Assembly: GCF_013168275.1 (NCBI RefSeq)
Contig: NZ_AP019547.1
Span: 1,798,001 to 1,862,000, forward strand
DNA length: 64,000 nucleotides
Source: Candidatus Nitrotoga sp. AM1P
GTDB taxonomy: Bacteria; Pseudomonadota; Gammaproteobacteria; Burkholderiales; Gallionellaceae
Direction of reading: 5' to 3'
Made by a program: the position numbers and the translations under genes. The notes under the pieces were generated by a model, which saw only the letters and a program-made list of their open reading frames with translations, had not been told where the DNA came from and searched no databases. Positions 46,491 through 54,027 of this stretch are shown piece by piece; position 1 is the first letter of the stretch, and the number at the start of each line of letters is the position of its first letter.

Positions 46491-46558
46491 GCATGACCCG
46501 GCAGTCAACCGGACCTGTCGCGGCGAGCCGCGTCAGTCCGGTTACTTTTACGTTAGGC
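46491..46558 (+). repeat. attC-like recombination site 1
   Basis: It ends in the consensus core GTTAGGC, preceded by AC as usual. The opposite core GCATGAC is degenerate against RYYYAAC. In between, AACCGGAC pairs with GTCCGGTT, and inside that GCGGC pairs with GCCGC. The length of 68 bp is normal for attC. Confidence 0.6.
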
Positions 46559-47030
46559 CGCAAGCGCCGTGATGATGTTTGCTCCTTGCAACGGTCTTCA
46601 AAACCTCGAACGCTTGGTGCTCCGGCATAAGCCGCGAGCATTTGCGCAGGCCGCTGGCAAACGCTTTCGCTCCCTTCACCGTCATCTCAGCGCAATGGCG
46701 CACTGCGGGCCGCAGTCGGAACGGTTCTCTGTCCTGCAATCGCCGCGCCTTGTCGGGGCGCAACGGTTCTTGCGTTTCCGCTCTTCGAGCAACGGCAGCT
46801 CACGGCGCTCACGCCATTCTCTTCGCAACACCACCGTAGTGTCTGTCCTTCAACCTGCCCGCCGCGCTCGCCTCTCCGGGAGGCGCCACAGTCAGCCGTT
46901 TTCTCAGTTTCAAAGGTTTTGATTGTCACTGCCGTTGGTTTGCATCTGCCTTGCTTCGTCATGCATGCTGCATTGGCAGCTTTTGGGCTTTGCGGTATTC
47001 TCGCCTATCCATGCCTATGCAAACACCATC
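46559..47030 (+). other. Body of the second cassette; no convincing gene
   Basis: The segment between the two attC-like sites is about 470 bp and GC-rich. Several overlapping frames of 70-117 codons exist on both strands. The longest plus frame starts 11 bp after attC1 (MMMFAPCNGLQNLERL). None has a ribosome-binding site, and the compositions are Arg/Ser-rich, as in non-coding frames. It may be a non-coding cassette or carry an unrecognised gene. Confidence 0.4.
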
Positions 47031-47117
47031 GCCTAACCCGGCGCTCAACCTCGCTCCTTTCAGTCGCTGGACGCTGCGCGATAAAGCCGCGCAGCGCCGG
47101 TTAGCTCTACGTTGGGC
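47031..47117 (+). repeat. attC-like recombination site 2
   Basis: The first core GCCTAAC fits RYYYAAC and the last core GTTGGGC fits GTTRRRY. They are complementary apart from one wobble. Inside, CCGGCGCT pairs exactly with AGCGCCGG, followed by TTAGCTCTAC before the last core. The central part can form a further GCGCG/CGCGC-type stem. At 87 bp it has all parts of an integron attC. Confidence 0.75.
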
Positions 47118-47159
47118 TTCTTGTTGAGCTTCGATTTAAGTTGTGGCTACAGATACAAG

Positions 47160-47186
47160 GTTGGGCTGAATAAAATGAAGCCCAAC
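47160..47186 (-). repeat. REP palindrome downstream of RAYT copy 1
   Basis: GTTGGGCT and AGCCCAAC are perfect arms around GAATAAAATGA, just after the stop of RAYT copy 1 on the minus strand. Confidence 0.8.
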
Positions 47187-47189
47187 ATT

Positions 47190-47719
47190 TCACCGTTCAC
47201 CATAACCATCTACTCCATCACCCATTTTCCCACTCCAATTCGATACTGCCATCCCCCGTTCAATGTAGCCATGCAATGTTGAATGTGGCCAATCAACAGG
47301 GTGCGTGAACCAGCCATGTTTTACGGGATTGTAATGAATGTAATCGACGTGCCGCGCACGATCAATCTCATCCCGAATTTGATGTTCCCAATACCGCCGC
47401 TGCCAGATGCCTCGCTCACGCTTGGCTTGGCGGCTGGCACGAATGTGTTCGATTTTTGCCAGCCGCCGCGAGAATCCGGCCTTGATGAGCGACCAACGCA
47501 GTGGATAGTCGGCATCGCCGGGTGGCAAGCGCCATATCGCATGCATATGTTCTGGCAGCACTACCATCGCCAGAATAGCAAACGGATGTGCGTCTTTCAC
47601 CTTTTCATGACTGCGCGCAAATCATCGATATGCCGCACCAATACATCGGAGCGCTGTTCAGCCAGATTAACAGTGAAGAAGCATCTGCCTCCCGCTGTAT
47701 CGGCACACCGGTAACGCAT
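47190..47719 (-). pseudogene. REP-associated tyrosine transposase (RAYT), copy 1, frameshifted
   Basis: Y1_Tnp/RAYT-type single-strand transposase that would mobilise REP hairpins. It starts MRYRCADTAGGRCFFTVNLAEQRSD behind a GAGGAT box. It hits a stop after MKR at codon 41 because one base is missing relative to copy 2 (MKTVKDAHPF). The other frame then continues to the end: FAILAMVVLPEHMHAIWRLPPGD with the HUH-type histidines (EHMHAIW), and YIHYNPVKHGW with the catalytic-tyrosine region. Total length is about 177 codons. Confidence 0.85.
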
Positions 47720-47758
47720 GTATTTATCCTCGTGAGATGTTGAGCTGATAAGGGTTAG

Positions 47759-48067
47759 CTCTATCTGGCAGGCCACAAAGATTTGTGCAGTAGCGACTTG
47801 GTGGGCTATGCCATAAGCGAGCGCATGACCAGAGATTTGGTCAGCCAGTCGCTGTTTCGGGGCGTGGCGGCAAAACGCCCACCGCGCGGACTGATACATA
47901 CACCACTCGGATCGAGGTAGCCAGTATTGCGCTCATGAGTACAGAAACAAGCCATCACCGAATACATCGAAGTATTTTACCGGCGGCAGCGCAAACAGGC
48001 ACGTTTTAGATATCTGTCTCCTGTCGCATTTGAGCACCAATTCTATGAAAACAGGTTGGCGGCATGA
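47759..48067 (+). pseudogene. Remnant of an IS3-family transposase (OrfB C-terminal part)
   Basis: In the plus frame from 47759 I read LYLAGHKDLCSSDLVGYAIS, ERMTRDLVSQSLFRGVAAKR and PPRGLIH. After a frameshift it reads HSDRGSQYCAHEYRNK, the second catalytic aspartate block. An internal deletion removes the next part. The reading resumes at ITEYIEVFYRRQRKQARFRY and ends LSPVAFEHQFYENRLAA-stop. The N-terminal half, OrfA and the left end are missing. Confidence 0.88.
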
Positions 48068-48102
48068 ACCTGTTGGAGTCCATTATTGACAACCGACCTC
48101 AC

Positions 48103-48137
48103 TTAATAAACCTCCGGCTTTGCCGGAGGTTTATTAA
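48103..48137 (-). terminator. Strong terminator after the 55-aa secreted peptide gene
   Basis: TTAATAAACCTCCGGC and GCCGGAGGTTTATTAA are perfect 16-bp arms with a 3-nt loop. It begins directly after the stop of the minus-strand small gene and is symmetrical, so it could also act on the plus strand. Confidence 0.8.
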
Positions 48138-48305
48138 CTATTTCTTCAAGCCGTCAACGCAAGCTTGAGTTTTTGCCTCGTCACCAGCATGAATCTTTTG
48201 GCAGTCAGCTGGTGACTGGGGGGGACTTGGAGGAGTACTTGCAAGTACCGGCAAAGTTACAGCAGACATCAAAGCAAAAGCTAACATACTCACTAAATTT
48301 TTCAT
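48138..48305 (-). CDS. Small secreted peptide, 55 aa
   Basis: A short gene read directly from the sequence. It starts ATG at 48305 behind AAAGGAAA (10 nt spacing), reads MKNLVSMLAFALMSAVTLPV with a signal peptide ending near VLA-ST, then a proline-rich stretch (TPPSPPQSPA) and a tail with two cysteines (DCQKIHAGDEAKTQACVDGLKK). The two Cys spaced about 14 apart suggest one disulfide or a metal/haem-related small periplasmic protein. I do not recognise a family. The immediate strong terminator supports a real transcript. Confidence 0.7.
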   Translation of the reverse strand: MKNLVSMLAFALMSAVTLPVLASTPPSPPQSPADCQKIHAGDEAKTQACVDGLKK

Positions 48306-48617
48306 TAATTGATTTCCTTTATAACGTAAATTGAAAACTGACTTTATGTCAGTGTTCTGTTATACGCAAAATGTATGCCAATTATTAAAATTCAGCTAAA
48401 GCAGGAAGTTAATAAATCCACAAGATGGTTATTTAATAAATAACCATCTTTATGTCGCAATTTTAAGACATTTTTATTATACGTTCTTATAGTACATTGA
48501 AATTATTCATATTTATTTGTCTAAAATTAGAGACTATGTAATTTTTTAACTTTACAAATCTTTTGTAAACAATGTAATTGTTAAAATGAGCAGACTCTGC
48601 AAATTCACAACTAAACA
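48306..48617. other. AT-rich spacer with a near-perfect palindrome
   Basis: No gene is visible. At 48422-48450, AAGATGGTTATTTA and TAAATAACCATCTT are 14-bp arms separated by one base and followed by TATG. It is a terminator-like or cruciform-forming site without an adjacent gene on either strand. Confidence 0.45.
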
Positions 48618-48625
48618 TAACTGTT
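48618..48625. repeat. Left 8-bp target-site duplication of the IS1595-type element
   Basis: TAACTGTT, identical to 49695-49702, directly flanks the left terminal inverted repeat. Confidence 0.85.
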
Positions 48626-49694
48626 CCTGATTAGTTACATGCCTCAGCTGCCCGAATGGCAGCTTCAGGGCATGGGGTTGTATTCGCCGCAGCGCGAACG
48701 AGGCGCTTGAGGATGGTGCCAAGATCGAAGCGGCGGTTAAAACGGTACTGAACCTCGGCCAGGTAACGGTCTGCGTATTGACGGAAGTCGAAAGCATGGT
48801 AGGTTCCACTGATAGCTGTTTTCAGGTTGCTCAGCACGGTATTCACGGCGCGGAATGCCGGGTGTTGTGCCACTTCCCGACCCGTGCCCCCGTTCATAAT
48901 AATGGCGGAGTGCGTAGCGCCGCTGGCAGCGACACCCCGAAAACATCCCAATCCGTCGGACAGCACTTGAGCGGAAGGTGCCAGCACCTTCTGGGCCCAA
49001 GCTTCGATGGCTTTCCTGGTGAACGGAATGTGGACGAAGCAGGCTACGACCGGCTTGCCGTCCTCTGTAGTCTGCACAGCCGCAACGAAGGAGGCTTTGT
49101 TTTCGGAACCTCGACCGCGCTTACCCGGGCGCTCGCCGCCCAGGTAGGAGTCGTCAATTTCGACTCACCCTTCGAGGACGCGGGAGGATTCACGCTCAGT
49201 CATGACTTGCAGCAGCTTGAGTTTCATCAGCCAGGCGGTCTTGTAGCTCACACCCAGATGGCGCATGAGTTCCAGCGCGGCAACCTTGTTTTTCGCTTGG
49301 GTCAGCAAGTGCATCGCCAGAAACCAGAGCGTTAGCGGCAGCTTCGTCGCTTGGAAGATCGTACCGGCAGTGACCGTCGTCTGGTAGCGGCACGCTTGGC
49401 ACTGCCAGTGCTGTCTGCCGTCGTGCATGAAGGTTGCTGTGACGGGTTTCTCCGCAATGCGGGCAGACAAAGCCCTCTGTCCAGCGTGGCGCCAACAGCG
49501 CCGCGTGACATTGCTCTACCCTCCCGTACTGCTTCAGAAACTCAGACATCGACAGACCCTTTTGAAACTGAACTCGGTTCATTGCCATGACGCATCTCCT
49601 TCGGTAGATGCGTCTATTATTCGCCCCTCAGTGGCTCACCACATGAGCCTGTACGTAAAAAATAGCACCCAACTGAGGCATGTAACTAATCAGG
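48626..49694 (-). mobile_element. IS1595-family insertion sequence, complete ends
   Basis: A 1,069-bp element. The ends carry identical 22-bp inverted repeats, CCTGATTAGTTACATG... at 48626-48647 and its reverse complement at 49673-49694. They are flanked by the 8-bp direct repeat TAACTGTT, the duplication size of the IS1595 family. The transposase fills the element, and its stop codon lies inside the left repeat. Intact ends and target duplication indicate a fairly recent insertion, although the transposase is now broken. Confidence 0.9.
48631..49588 (-). pseudogene. IS1595-family transposase, frameshift plus nonsense codon
   Basis: The N-terminus MAMNRVQFQKGLSMSEFLKQ and a zinc ribbon (VCPHCGETRHS) are in one frame. 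An extra A near 49435 shifts the rest to another frame (FMHDGRQHWQCQACRYQTTVTAGTIF). A TGA at 49165 then interrupts LEG-stop-VEIDDSYLGGERPGKRGRG, which holds the first catalytic aspartate. The remainder (NKASFVAAVQTTEDG, VLSDGLGCFRG, YLAEVQYRFNRRFD) is open to the end. Two lesions make it non-functional unless supplied in trans. Confidence 0.88.
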
Positions 49695-49702
49695 TAACTG
49701 TT
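49695..49702. repeat. Right 8-bp target-site duplication of the IS1595-type element
   Basis: TAACTGTT, identical to 48618-48625, directly follows the right terminal inverted repeat. Confidence 0.85.
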
Positions 49703-49944
49703 TGTGGTCAATTCTTGAATCCGCACGACATTTACTGCGCCAGTTATATCTTGCAGAGTCTACGTTCGATGCGTGCCTGAAAGTGAGGACAAAGGAAAGT
49801 GGGTTCATTTACGCCTCAAATTTAATACACAGGTTTCCTCAAGTGCTGCTTAGCAATACCAATTTTCTTTTACGGTATCAAATTCGCTGAGCAGAAAGTT
49901 CGTGCTTTGCGCTCATGTACTTTTTTTCTAGTTTAGCCCGGCAG

Positions 49945-49971
49945 GTTGGGCTGAATGAAATGAAGCCCAAC
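49945..49971 (-). repeat. REP palindrome downstream of RAYT copy 2
   Basis: GTTGGGCT and AGCCCAAC arms around GAATGAAATGA, 10 bp after the RAYT copy 2 stop. It is inverted relative to the REP at 50529. Confidence 0.8.
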
Positions 49972-49981
49972 ATCTCACCGC

Positions 49982-50509
49982 TCACCATACCGATCCAAAT
50001 GTTCCATCACCTATTTGTATAGCCCAATCCGATGCTGCCATTCCCCGCTCAATGTAGCCATGCAATGTTGAATATGGCCAATCAACAAAGTACGTGACCC
50101 AGCCATGTTTTACGGGATTGAAATGAATGTAATCGACGTGCCGTGCAAGATCAATCTCATCCCGGATTTAATGTTCTCAATACCGTCGCTGCCAGATGCC
50201 GTGCTCACGCTTGGCTTGGCGGCTGGCTCGAATGTGCTCGCCTTTTGCCCGCCACCGCGAGAACCCGGCCTTGATGGGCGACCAGCGCAACGGATAGTCG
50301 GCATCGTCCGGCGGCAATCGCCATATCGCATGCAGGTGTTCGGGTAACACCACCATCGCCAGGATGGCAAACGGATGCGCGTCTTTCACCGTTTTCATGG
50401 CCGCACGCAAGTCATCGATATGCCTCACCAATAAATCGGAGCGCCGTTCAGCTAGATTGACAGTGAAGAAGTATGTACCTCCCGTTGCATCGGCACGTCG
50501 GTAACGCAT
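49982..50509 (-). pseudogene. REP-associated tyrosine transposase (RAYT), copy 2, nonsense codons
   Basis: The frame runs from MRYRRADATGGTYFFTVNLA through AILAMVVLPEHLHAIWRLPP to the end without a frameshift, about 175 codons. Codon 111 is TGA where copy 1 has TGG (RRYWEHQIRDE), and codon 114 is TAA where copy 1 has CAA. After these the frame is open through DYIHFNPVKHGW-type sequence to DGTFGSVW-stop. Flanking inverted REP palindromes make this a classic REP-RAYT-REP unit, now inactivated by point mutation. Confidence 0.85.
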
Positions 50510-50528
50510 GTGTTCATCCCCTTGTGAT

Positions 50529-50555
50529 GTTGGGCTTCACAAGCTCAGCGCCAAC
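50529..50555 (+). repeat. REP palindrome upstream of RAYT copy 2, degenerate
   Basis: GTTGGGCT and AGCGCCAAC pair with one extra base. The loop TCACAAGCTC differs from the other REPs. Confidence 0.6.
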
Positions 50556-50619
50556 CTACCGGGCTGTCGCCAACCATGTTGGAATCTCGTCGGGGAGAAT
50601 CATTTCGCCTGGGCGAAAC

Positions 50620-50949
50620 TCAGATGGCCTCGGGCTCCTGCATCCACGCCGGGATATCGCGTTGGCCATGCAGCACACGCCAGACATCAATGTGTTGTGG
50701 ACGCTCGATATAGAATACGAGATGTGGATAGTGTGCCAGTGGCCAGAAGCGCAGGCCGGGCAGATTTAATTCGTGAGCATAGCGTGGTGATCCTGTAGCC
50801 GGCTGGCGACTAATGTGCGTATAAGCTTGCTCCAAGGCGTCGATGAAGCCGAACGCCACTTGTTCAGTGCTTTCGCTGAGGTAATAAGCAATCGCGTCAT
50901 CAATGTCCCGGTTGGCCAGCTCACGCGGAACGATAGGTTTGACCGTCAC
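50620..50949 (-). CDS. parE: ParE-type toxin of a type II toxin-antitoxin system
   Basis: RelE/ParE superfamily toxin of 109 aa. I start it at the GTG at 50949, giving MTVKPIVPRELANRDIDDAI and a 4-bp GTGA overlap with the antitoxin stop. An upstream TTG is also open but less typical. The family blocks are AIAYYLSESTEQVAFGFIDALEQAY, ISRQPATGSPRYAHELNLPGLRFWPL and YIERPQHIDVWRVLHGQRDIP. ParE toxins poison DNA gyrase. The gene is intact. Confidence 0.9.
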   Translation of the reverse strand: MTVKPIVPRELANRDIDDAIAYYLSESTEQVAFGFIDALEQAYTHISRQPATGSPRYAHELNLPGLRFWPLAHYPHLVFYIERPQHIDVWRVLHGQRDIPAWMQEPEAI

Positions 50950-51197
50950 CCGCAAGCGCCGTCTTTGGCCGCCTTGCGCACCCGATCACGCAGTCCTTCA
51001 AAGTAGGCCGGGTCGATCGGACCTGCAGGTGCAGATGCCGCGCCCGCAAGCAACAGGCCGCGTAGTTGCAAGCGATCCTGATCCTTGCGGATCAGCTCAC
51101 GCACGTACTCACTGCTCGTGCCATAGCCGCCTTGATTGACCTGCTCATCCACGAAGGACTTGAGCGTTTCGGGTAGGGATATGTTCATTGTGCTCAT
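50946..51197 (-). CDS. parD: ParD-type antitoxin
   Basis: Antitoxin of 83 aa. The N-terminus MSTMNISLPETLKSFVDEQVNQGGYGTSSEYVRELIRKD is the ParD/CC2985 ribbon-helix-helix that dimerises and binds its own operator. The C-terminal tail (AYFEGLRDRVRKAA) would wrap the toxin. It is translationally coupled to parE by GTGA. It probably represses the pair through sites in the 100-bp upstream spacer, where I see no clear palindrome. Confidence 0.9.
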   Translation of the reverse strand: MSTMNISLPETLKSFVDEQVNQGGYGTSSEYVRELIRKDQDRLQLRGLLLAGAASAPAGPIDPAYFEGLRDRVRKAAKDGACG

Positions 51198-51296
51198 GAT
51201 CCAAGATTAGCCTGTTTGGCAAAATTTGGCAAGACTGGTGGTTTCCGTTGTCAACGCTAAATAATTAATATCGATAATTCACCGCCTCAAATAAGT

Positions 51297-52652
51297 TTAC
51301 TGCCCCGCCACCATCATATTTTCAACCAAAATAGAACCACACTGCCGTGACCCCTGCACCAGCACATCATTACCCACAGCCGCAATATGCGTATACATGT
51401 CTTTCAAATTACCGGCGATGGTGATTTCTTCTACCGGATACTGGATTTCTCCGTTTTCCACCCAGAAGCCCGCCGCGCCGCGCGAATAGTCTCCGGTGAT
51501 GTGATTTACACCCTGCCCGAGCAGTTCGGTAACCAGCAGGCCACGTCCCATTTTCTTCAGCAGGCCGTTAAAATCCAGTTCGCCAGGACGCAGGATAAGA
51601 TTGTGATTGCCGCCTGCATTACCGGTCGTTTTCATGCCTAATTTGCGCGCGGAATAAGTGCCGAGAAAATAGCTTTGCAGTACACCATTTTCAACGATGG
51701 TGCGGCGCTGCGTTTTCACGCCCTCACCATCGAACGAGCTGCTCGCCAGGCCACGGGGAATGTCTGGTATGTCATCAATGCAGATGTTGGATGAAAATAC
51801 TTGCTTGCCCAGGTAGTCGAGCAGAAAGGATGATTTTCGGTACAGGCTGCCGCCGCTCACTGCACCGACAAAATGGCCGAGCAAACTGGCGGCTATCGGT
51901 GCCTCAAACAGCACGGGCACTTGCATGGTGTCGAGCTTGCGGGCATTGAGCCGCCGAACGGCACGTTCTGCCGCGATTTGACCGATTTTTTCCGCTGCCA
52001 CTAGATCGTTTGCGGCACGCGCTTCGCTATACCAGTAATCGCGCTGCATGGCGTCGTCCTTGCCAGCGATGACGGCGCAGCTGATGCCATGGCGTGAGGT
52101 GGGATAACCACCGATAAAGCCCAAACTGTTGGCATACACGAATTGGGACTCATGCACGTTTACCGTGGCGCCTTCCGAATTGTCGATCCGCTCATCCGCA
52201 TCAAATGCAGCTTGCTCGCAGGTTTTGGCCAGCTCAATGGCGCCGTCCACGTCCAGCAACCAGGGATGGTACAGGTCAAAATCGGGAAATTCGGTGGCCA
52301 GCATATCCTTTTCAGGCAACCCGGCACAGTCATCGCTGGCAGTGTGGCGAGCAATGGAGAGGGCGGCGTCCACCGTGTCACGTACTGCCTGCGGCGAGAA
52401 ATCGGAAGTGTTGGCATTGCCACGCCGCTGATCGATGTAAACGGTAATGCCCAGACCTTTGTCACGGTTATATTCTATGGTTTCGACCTCACCATGACGA
52501 ACGGTGACGGCTTGCCCGAAACCATCCGACACTTCCGCCGCAGCGGCAGTTGCCCCTTGGCGGTTGGCATATTCAAGCATGTCCCGCGCAATCTGGTGCA
52601 GGGTATCGGCGGAATGGGAAAAACGATGTTCGGATGGTGTAATGTCATTCAT
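51297..52652 (-). CDS. pmbA: Metalloprotease PmbA/TldE
   Basis: TldD/PmbA-family protein, 451 aa from the ATG at 52652 (MNDITPSEHRFSHSADTLHQ). An ATG 11 codons upstream lies inside an inverted repeat and is less likely. Conserved blocks include GFGQAVTVRHGEVETIEYNRDKGLGITVYI, DIPDIPRGLASSSFDGEGVKTQRR and HITGDYSRGAAGFWVENGEI. The protein partners TldD in peptide maturation and degradation (for example microcin processing and CcdA turnover in E. coli). The TldD partner is not in this window. Confidence 0.93.
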   Translation of the reverse strand: MNDITPSEHRFSHSADTLHQIARDMLEYANRQGATAAAAEVSDGFGQAVTVRHGEVETIEYNRDKGLGITVYIDQRRGNANTSDFSPQAVRDTVDAALSIARHTASDDCAGLPEKDMLATEFPDFDLYHPWLLDVDGAIELAKTCEQAAFDADERIDNSEGATVNVHESQFVYANSLGFIGGYPTSRHGISCAVIAGKDDAMQRDYWYSEARAANDLVAAEKIGQIAAERAVRRLNARKLDTMQVPVLFEAPIAASLLGHFVGAVSGGSLYRKSSFLLDYLGKQVFSSNICIDDIPDIPRGLASSSFDGEGVKTQRRTIVENGVLQSYFLGTYSARKLGMKTTGNAGGNHNLILRPGELDFNGLLKKMGRGLLVTELLGQGVNHITGDYSRGAAGFWVENGEIQYPVEEITIAGNLKDMYTHIAAVGNDVLVQGSRQCGSILVENMMVAGQ

Positions 52653-52658
52653 AAGGTA

Positions 52659-52680
52659 AACGCTTTCATGGGAAAGCGTT
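52659..52680. promoter_or_regulatory. Inverted repeat between pmbA and darP
   Basis: AACGCTTTC and GAAAGCGTT are perfect 9-bp arms around ATGG. It sits in the 61-bp divergent spacer, so it could be an operator or a transcript hairpin for either gene. Confidence 0.45.
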
Positions 52681-52713
52681 ATCATAACAATATCTATTTA
52701 TAATTTCGCACCT

Positions 52714-53244
52714 ATGCACCACTACAATGACAATACCGAAGAATTAAATTTGCCACCCAGCAAAACCAAGATTAAGAAACAGATGCATGATCTGCAGGAT
52801 ATCGGTGAGCAATTGGCTGAACTCAGTATCGACAAACTGAAACAAATGGATTTGCCGGAAAGCTTATTTGACGCCCTCCGCGAGATGAAGCGCATCAATA
52901 AATTTGGCGCGCAACGACGACAAATGCAATACATTGGCAAATTGATGCGCGACGTGGAAACCGCGCCCATCATCGCCAAGCTGGAAGCATGGAGCGGCAA
53001 ATCACACCAGCATATTGCCTGGCTGCATCAACTGGAGCGGTGGAGAGATCGTCTTCTGGAAAACGAGGCAGCGCTGACCGAGTTGCTCGCTGATCACCCT
53101 GAAGCGGATGCACAAAGGCTGCGAGCGCTGGTTCGAAATGCATTGAAAGAAAAAGAACTGGCAAAACCGCCGAAGAGCTATCGTGAAATTTTTCAGGTAC
53201 TGCGTGAAATTCTGCCGGAGCAAATTTCTCAAGCACCCGAATAA
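52714..53244 (+). CDS. darP: Ribosome-associated protein DarP/YjgA (DUF615)
   Basis: A 176-aa, charged, helical protein. The blocks PPSKTKIKKQMHDLQDIGEQLAELS, RREMKRIN-type (LREMKRINKFGAQRRQMQYIGKLMR) and KSYREIFQVLREIL are those of YjgA/DUF615. The E. coli homologue binds late 50S assembly intermediates. It is divergent from pmbA, a pairing frequent in proteobacteria. It starts with no strong ribosome-binding site. Confidence 0.92.
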   Translation: MHHYNDNTEELNLPPSKTKIKKQMHDLQDIGEQLAELSIDKLKQMDLPESLFDALREMKRINKFGAQRRQMQYIGKLMRDVETAPIIAKLEAWSGKSHQHIAWLHQLERWRDRLLENEAALTELLADHPEADAQRLRALVRNALKEKELAKPPKSYREIFQVLREILPEQISQAPE

Positions 53245-53279
53245 ACTTATTTACTATTTCAAACACGTAACAGCAAACC

Positions 53280-53954
53280 ATGAATAACGTTCTACCACAT
53301 ATCACTCTCGAAACTGGAAAATCCCCCCAACACAGCATCATCTGGTTGCATGGCTTGGGCGCTGACGGTGAGGATTTTGTTTCCGTGGGGGAAGAAATGA
53401 ACCTGCCGGTAGCGGTGCGCTACCTGTTTCCGCATGCACCCAATCAACCAGTCACCATCAACGGTGGCGTCATCATGCGCGCATGGTATGACATCATGGC
53501 TTCGAATATGGTTGCCCAACAAGATGCAAAGGGTATTCGTGCTTCACAAGCCGCTATTGAAGGGCTGATTGCACAGGAAAAGCAGCGTGGCATTGCTACA
53601 GATAATATTTTTCTCGCAGGCTTCTCACAAGGCGGGGCCATTGCGCTGCATACCGGTTTGCGCCATGCATCGCGCCTGGGCGGTATTCTCGCTTTATCCA
53701 CCTATCTTCCGCTAGCCGAAACATTGTCGAGTGAAGCCAGCGCAACTGCTCTCAATACCCCCATCTTCATGGCACACGGGCATAGTGACTCGATCGTACC
53801 TTATGCGCGAGGAAAGGCCTCGGCGGATGAATTAAAAAAACGAGGTTATCAGGTCGAGTGGCATGAATATGGCATGCCACATTCAGTATGCGCGGAAGAA
53901 GTGCGAGATATCCAGACTTGGCTGACACAAAAATTAAATACAAAACCTATTTAA
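53280..53954 (+). CDS. Carboxylesterase / phospholipase (alpha/beta hydrolase)
   Basis: Serine hydrolase of 224 aa in the carboxylesterase/lysophospholipase family. The motifs are SIIWLHGLGADGEDFV (oxyanion hole), GFSQGGAIALHTGL (nucleophile elbow GxSxG), HGHSDSIVPYARG with the aspartate, and MPHSVCAEEV with the histidine. No signal peptide is present, so it acts in the cytoplasm. It follows darP by 35 bp. Confidence 0.9.
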   Translation: MNNVLPHITLETGKSPQHSIIWLHGLGADGEDFVSVGEEMNLPVAVRYLFPHAPNQPVTINGGVIMRAWYDIMASNMVAQQDAKGIRASQAAIEGLIAQEKQRGIATDNIFLAGFSQGGAIALHTGLRHASRLGGILALSTYLPLAETLSSEASATALNTPIFMAHGHSDSIVPYARGKASADELKKRGYQVEWHEYGMPHSVCAEEVRDIQTWLTQKLNTKPI

Positions 53955-54027
53955 ACATTGAGTTACGAGCGCATACCAAGCAACTTGCCTGCTTACACCA
54001 CTTCACGCTGCTGGCTCGTTACAGAAG

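Noticed and set aside
46548..46962. Several overlapping minus-strand frames of 70-90 codons in the second cassette
   Set aside because: All lack ribosome-binding sites and are rich in Arg, Ser and Cys, as expected of antisense frames in GC-rich DNA.
48422..48450. Near-perfect palindrome as a CRISPR or origin element
   Set aside because: It occurs once and has no repeat-spacer structure, no Cas genes and no origin motifs. It is kept only as a palindrome in the spacer entry.
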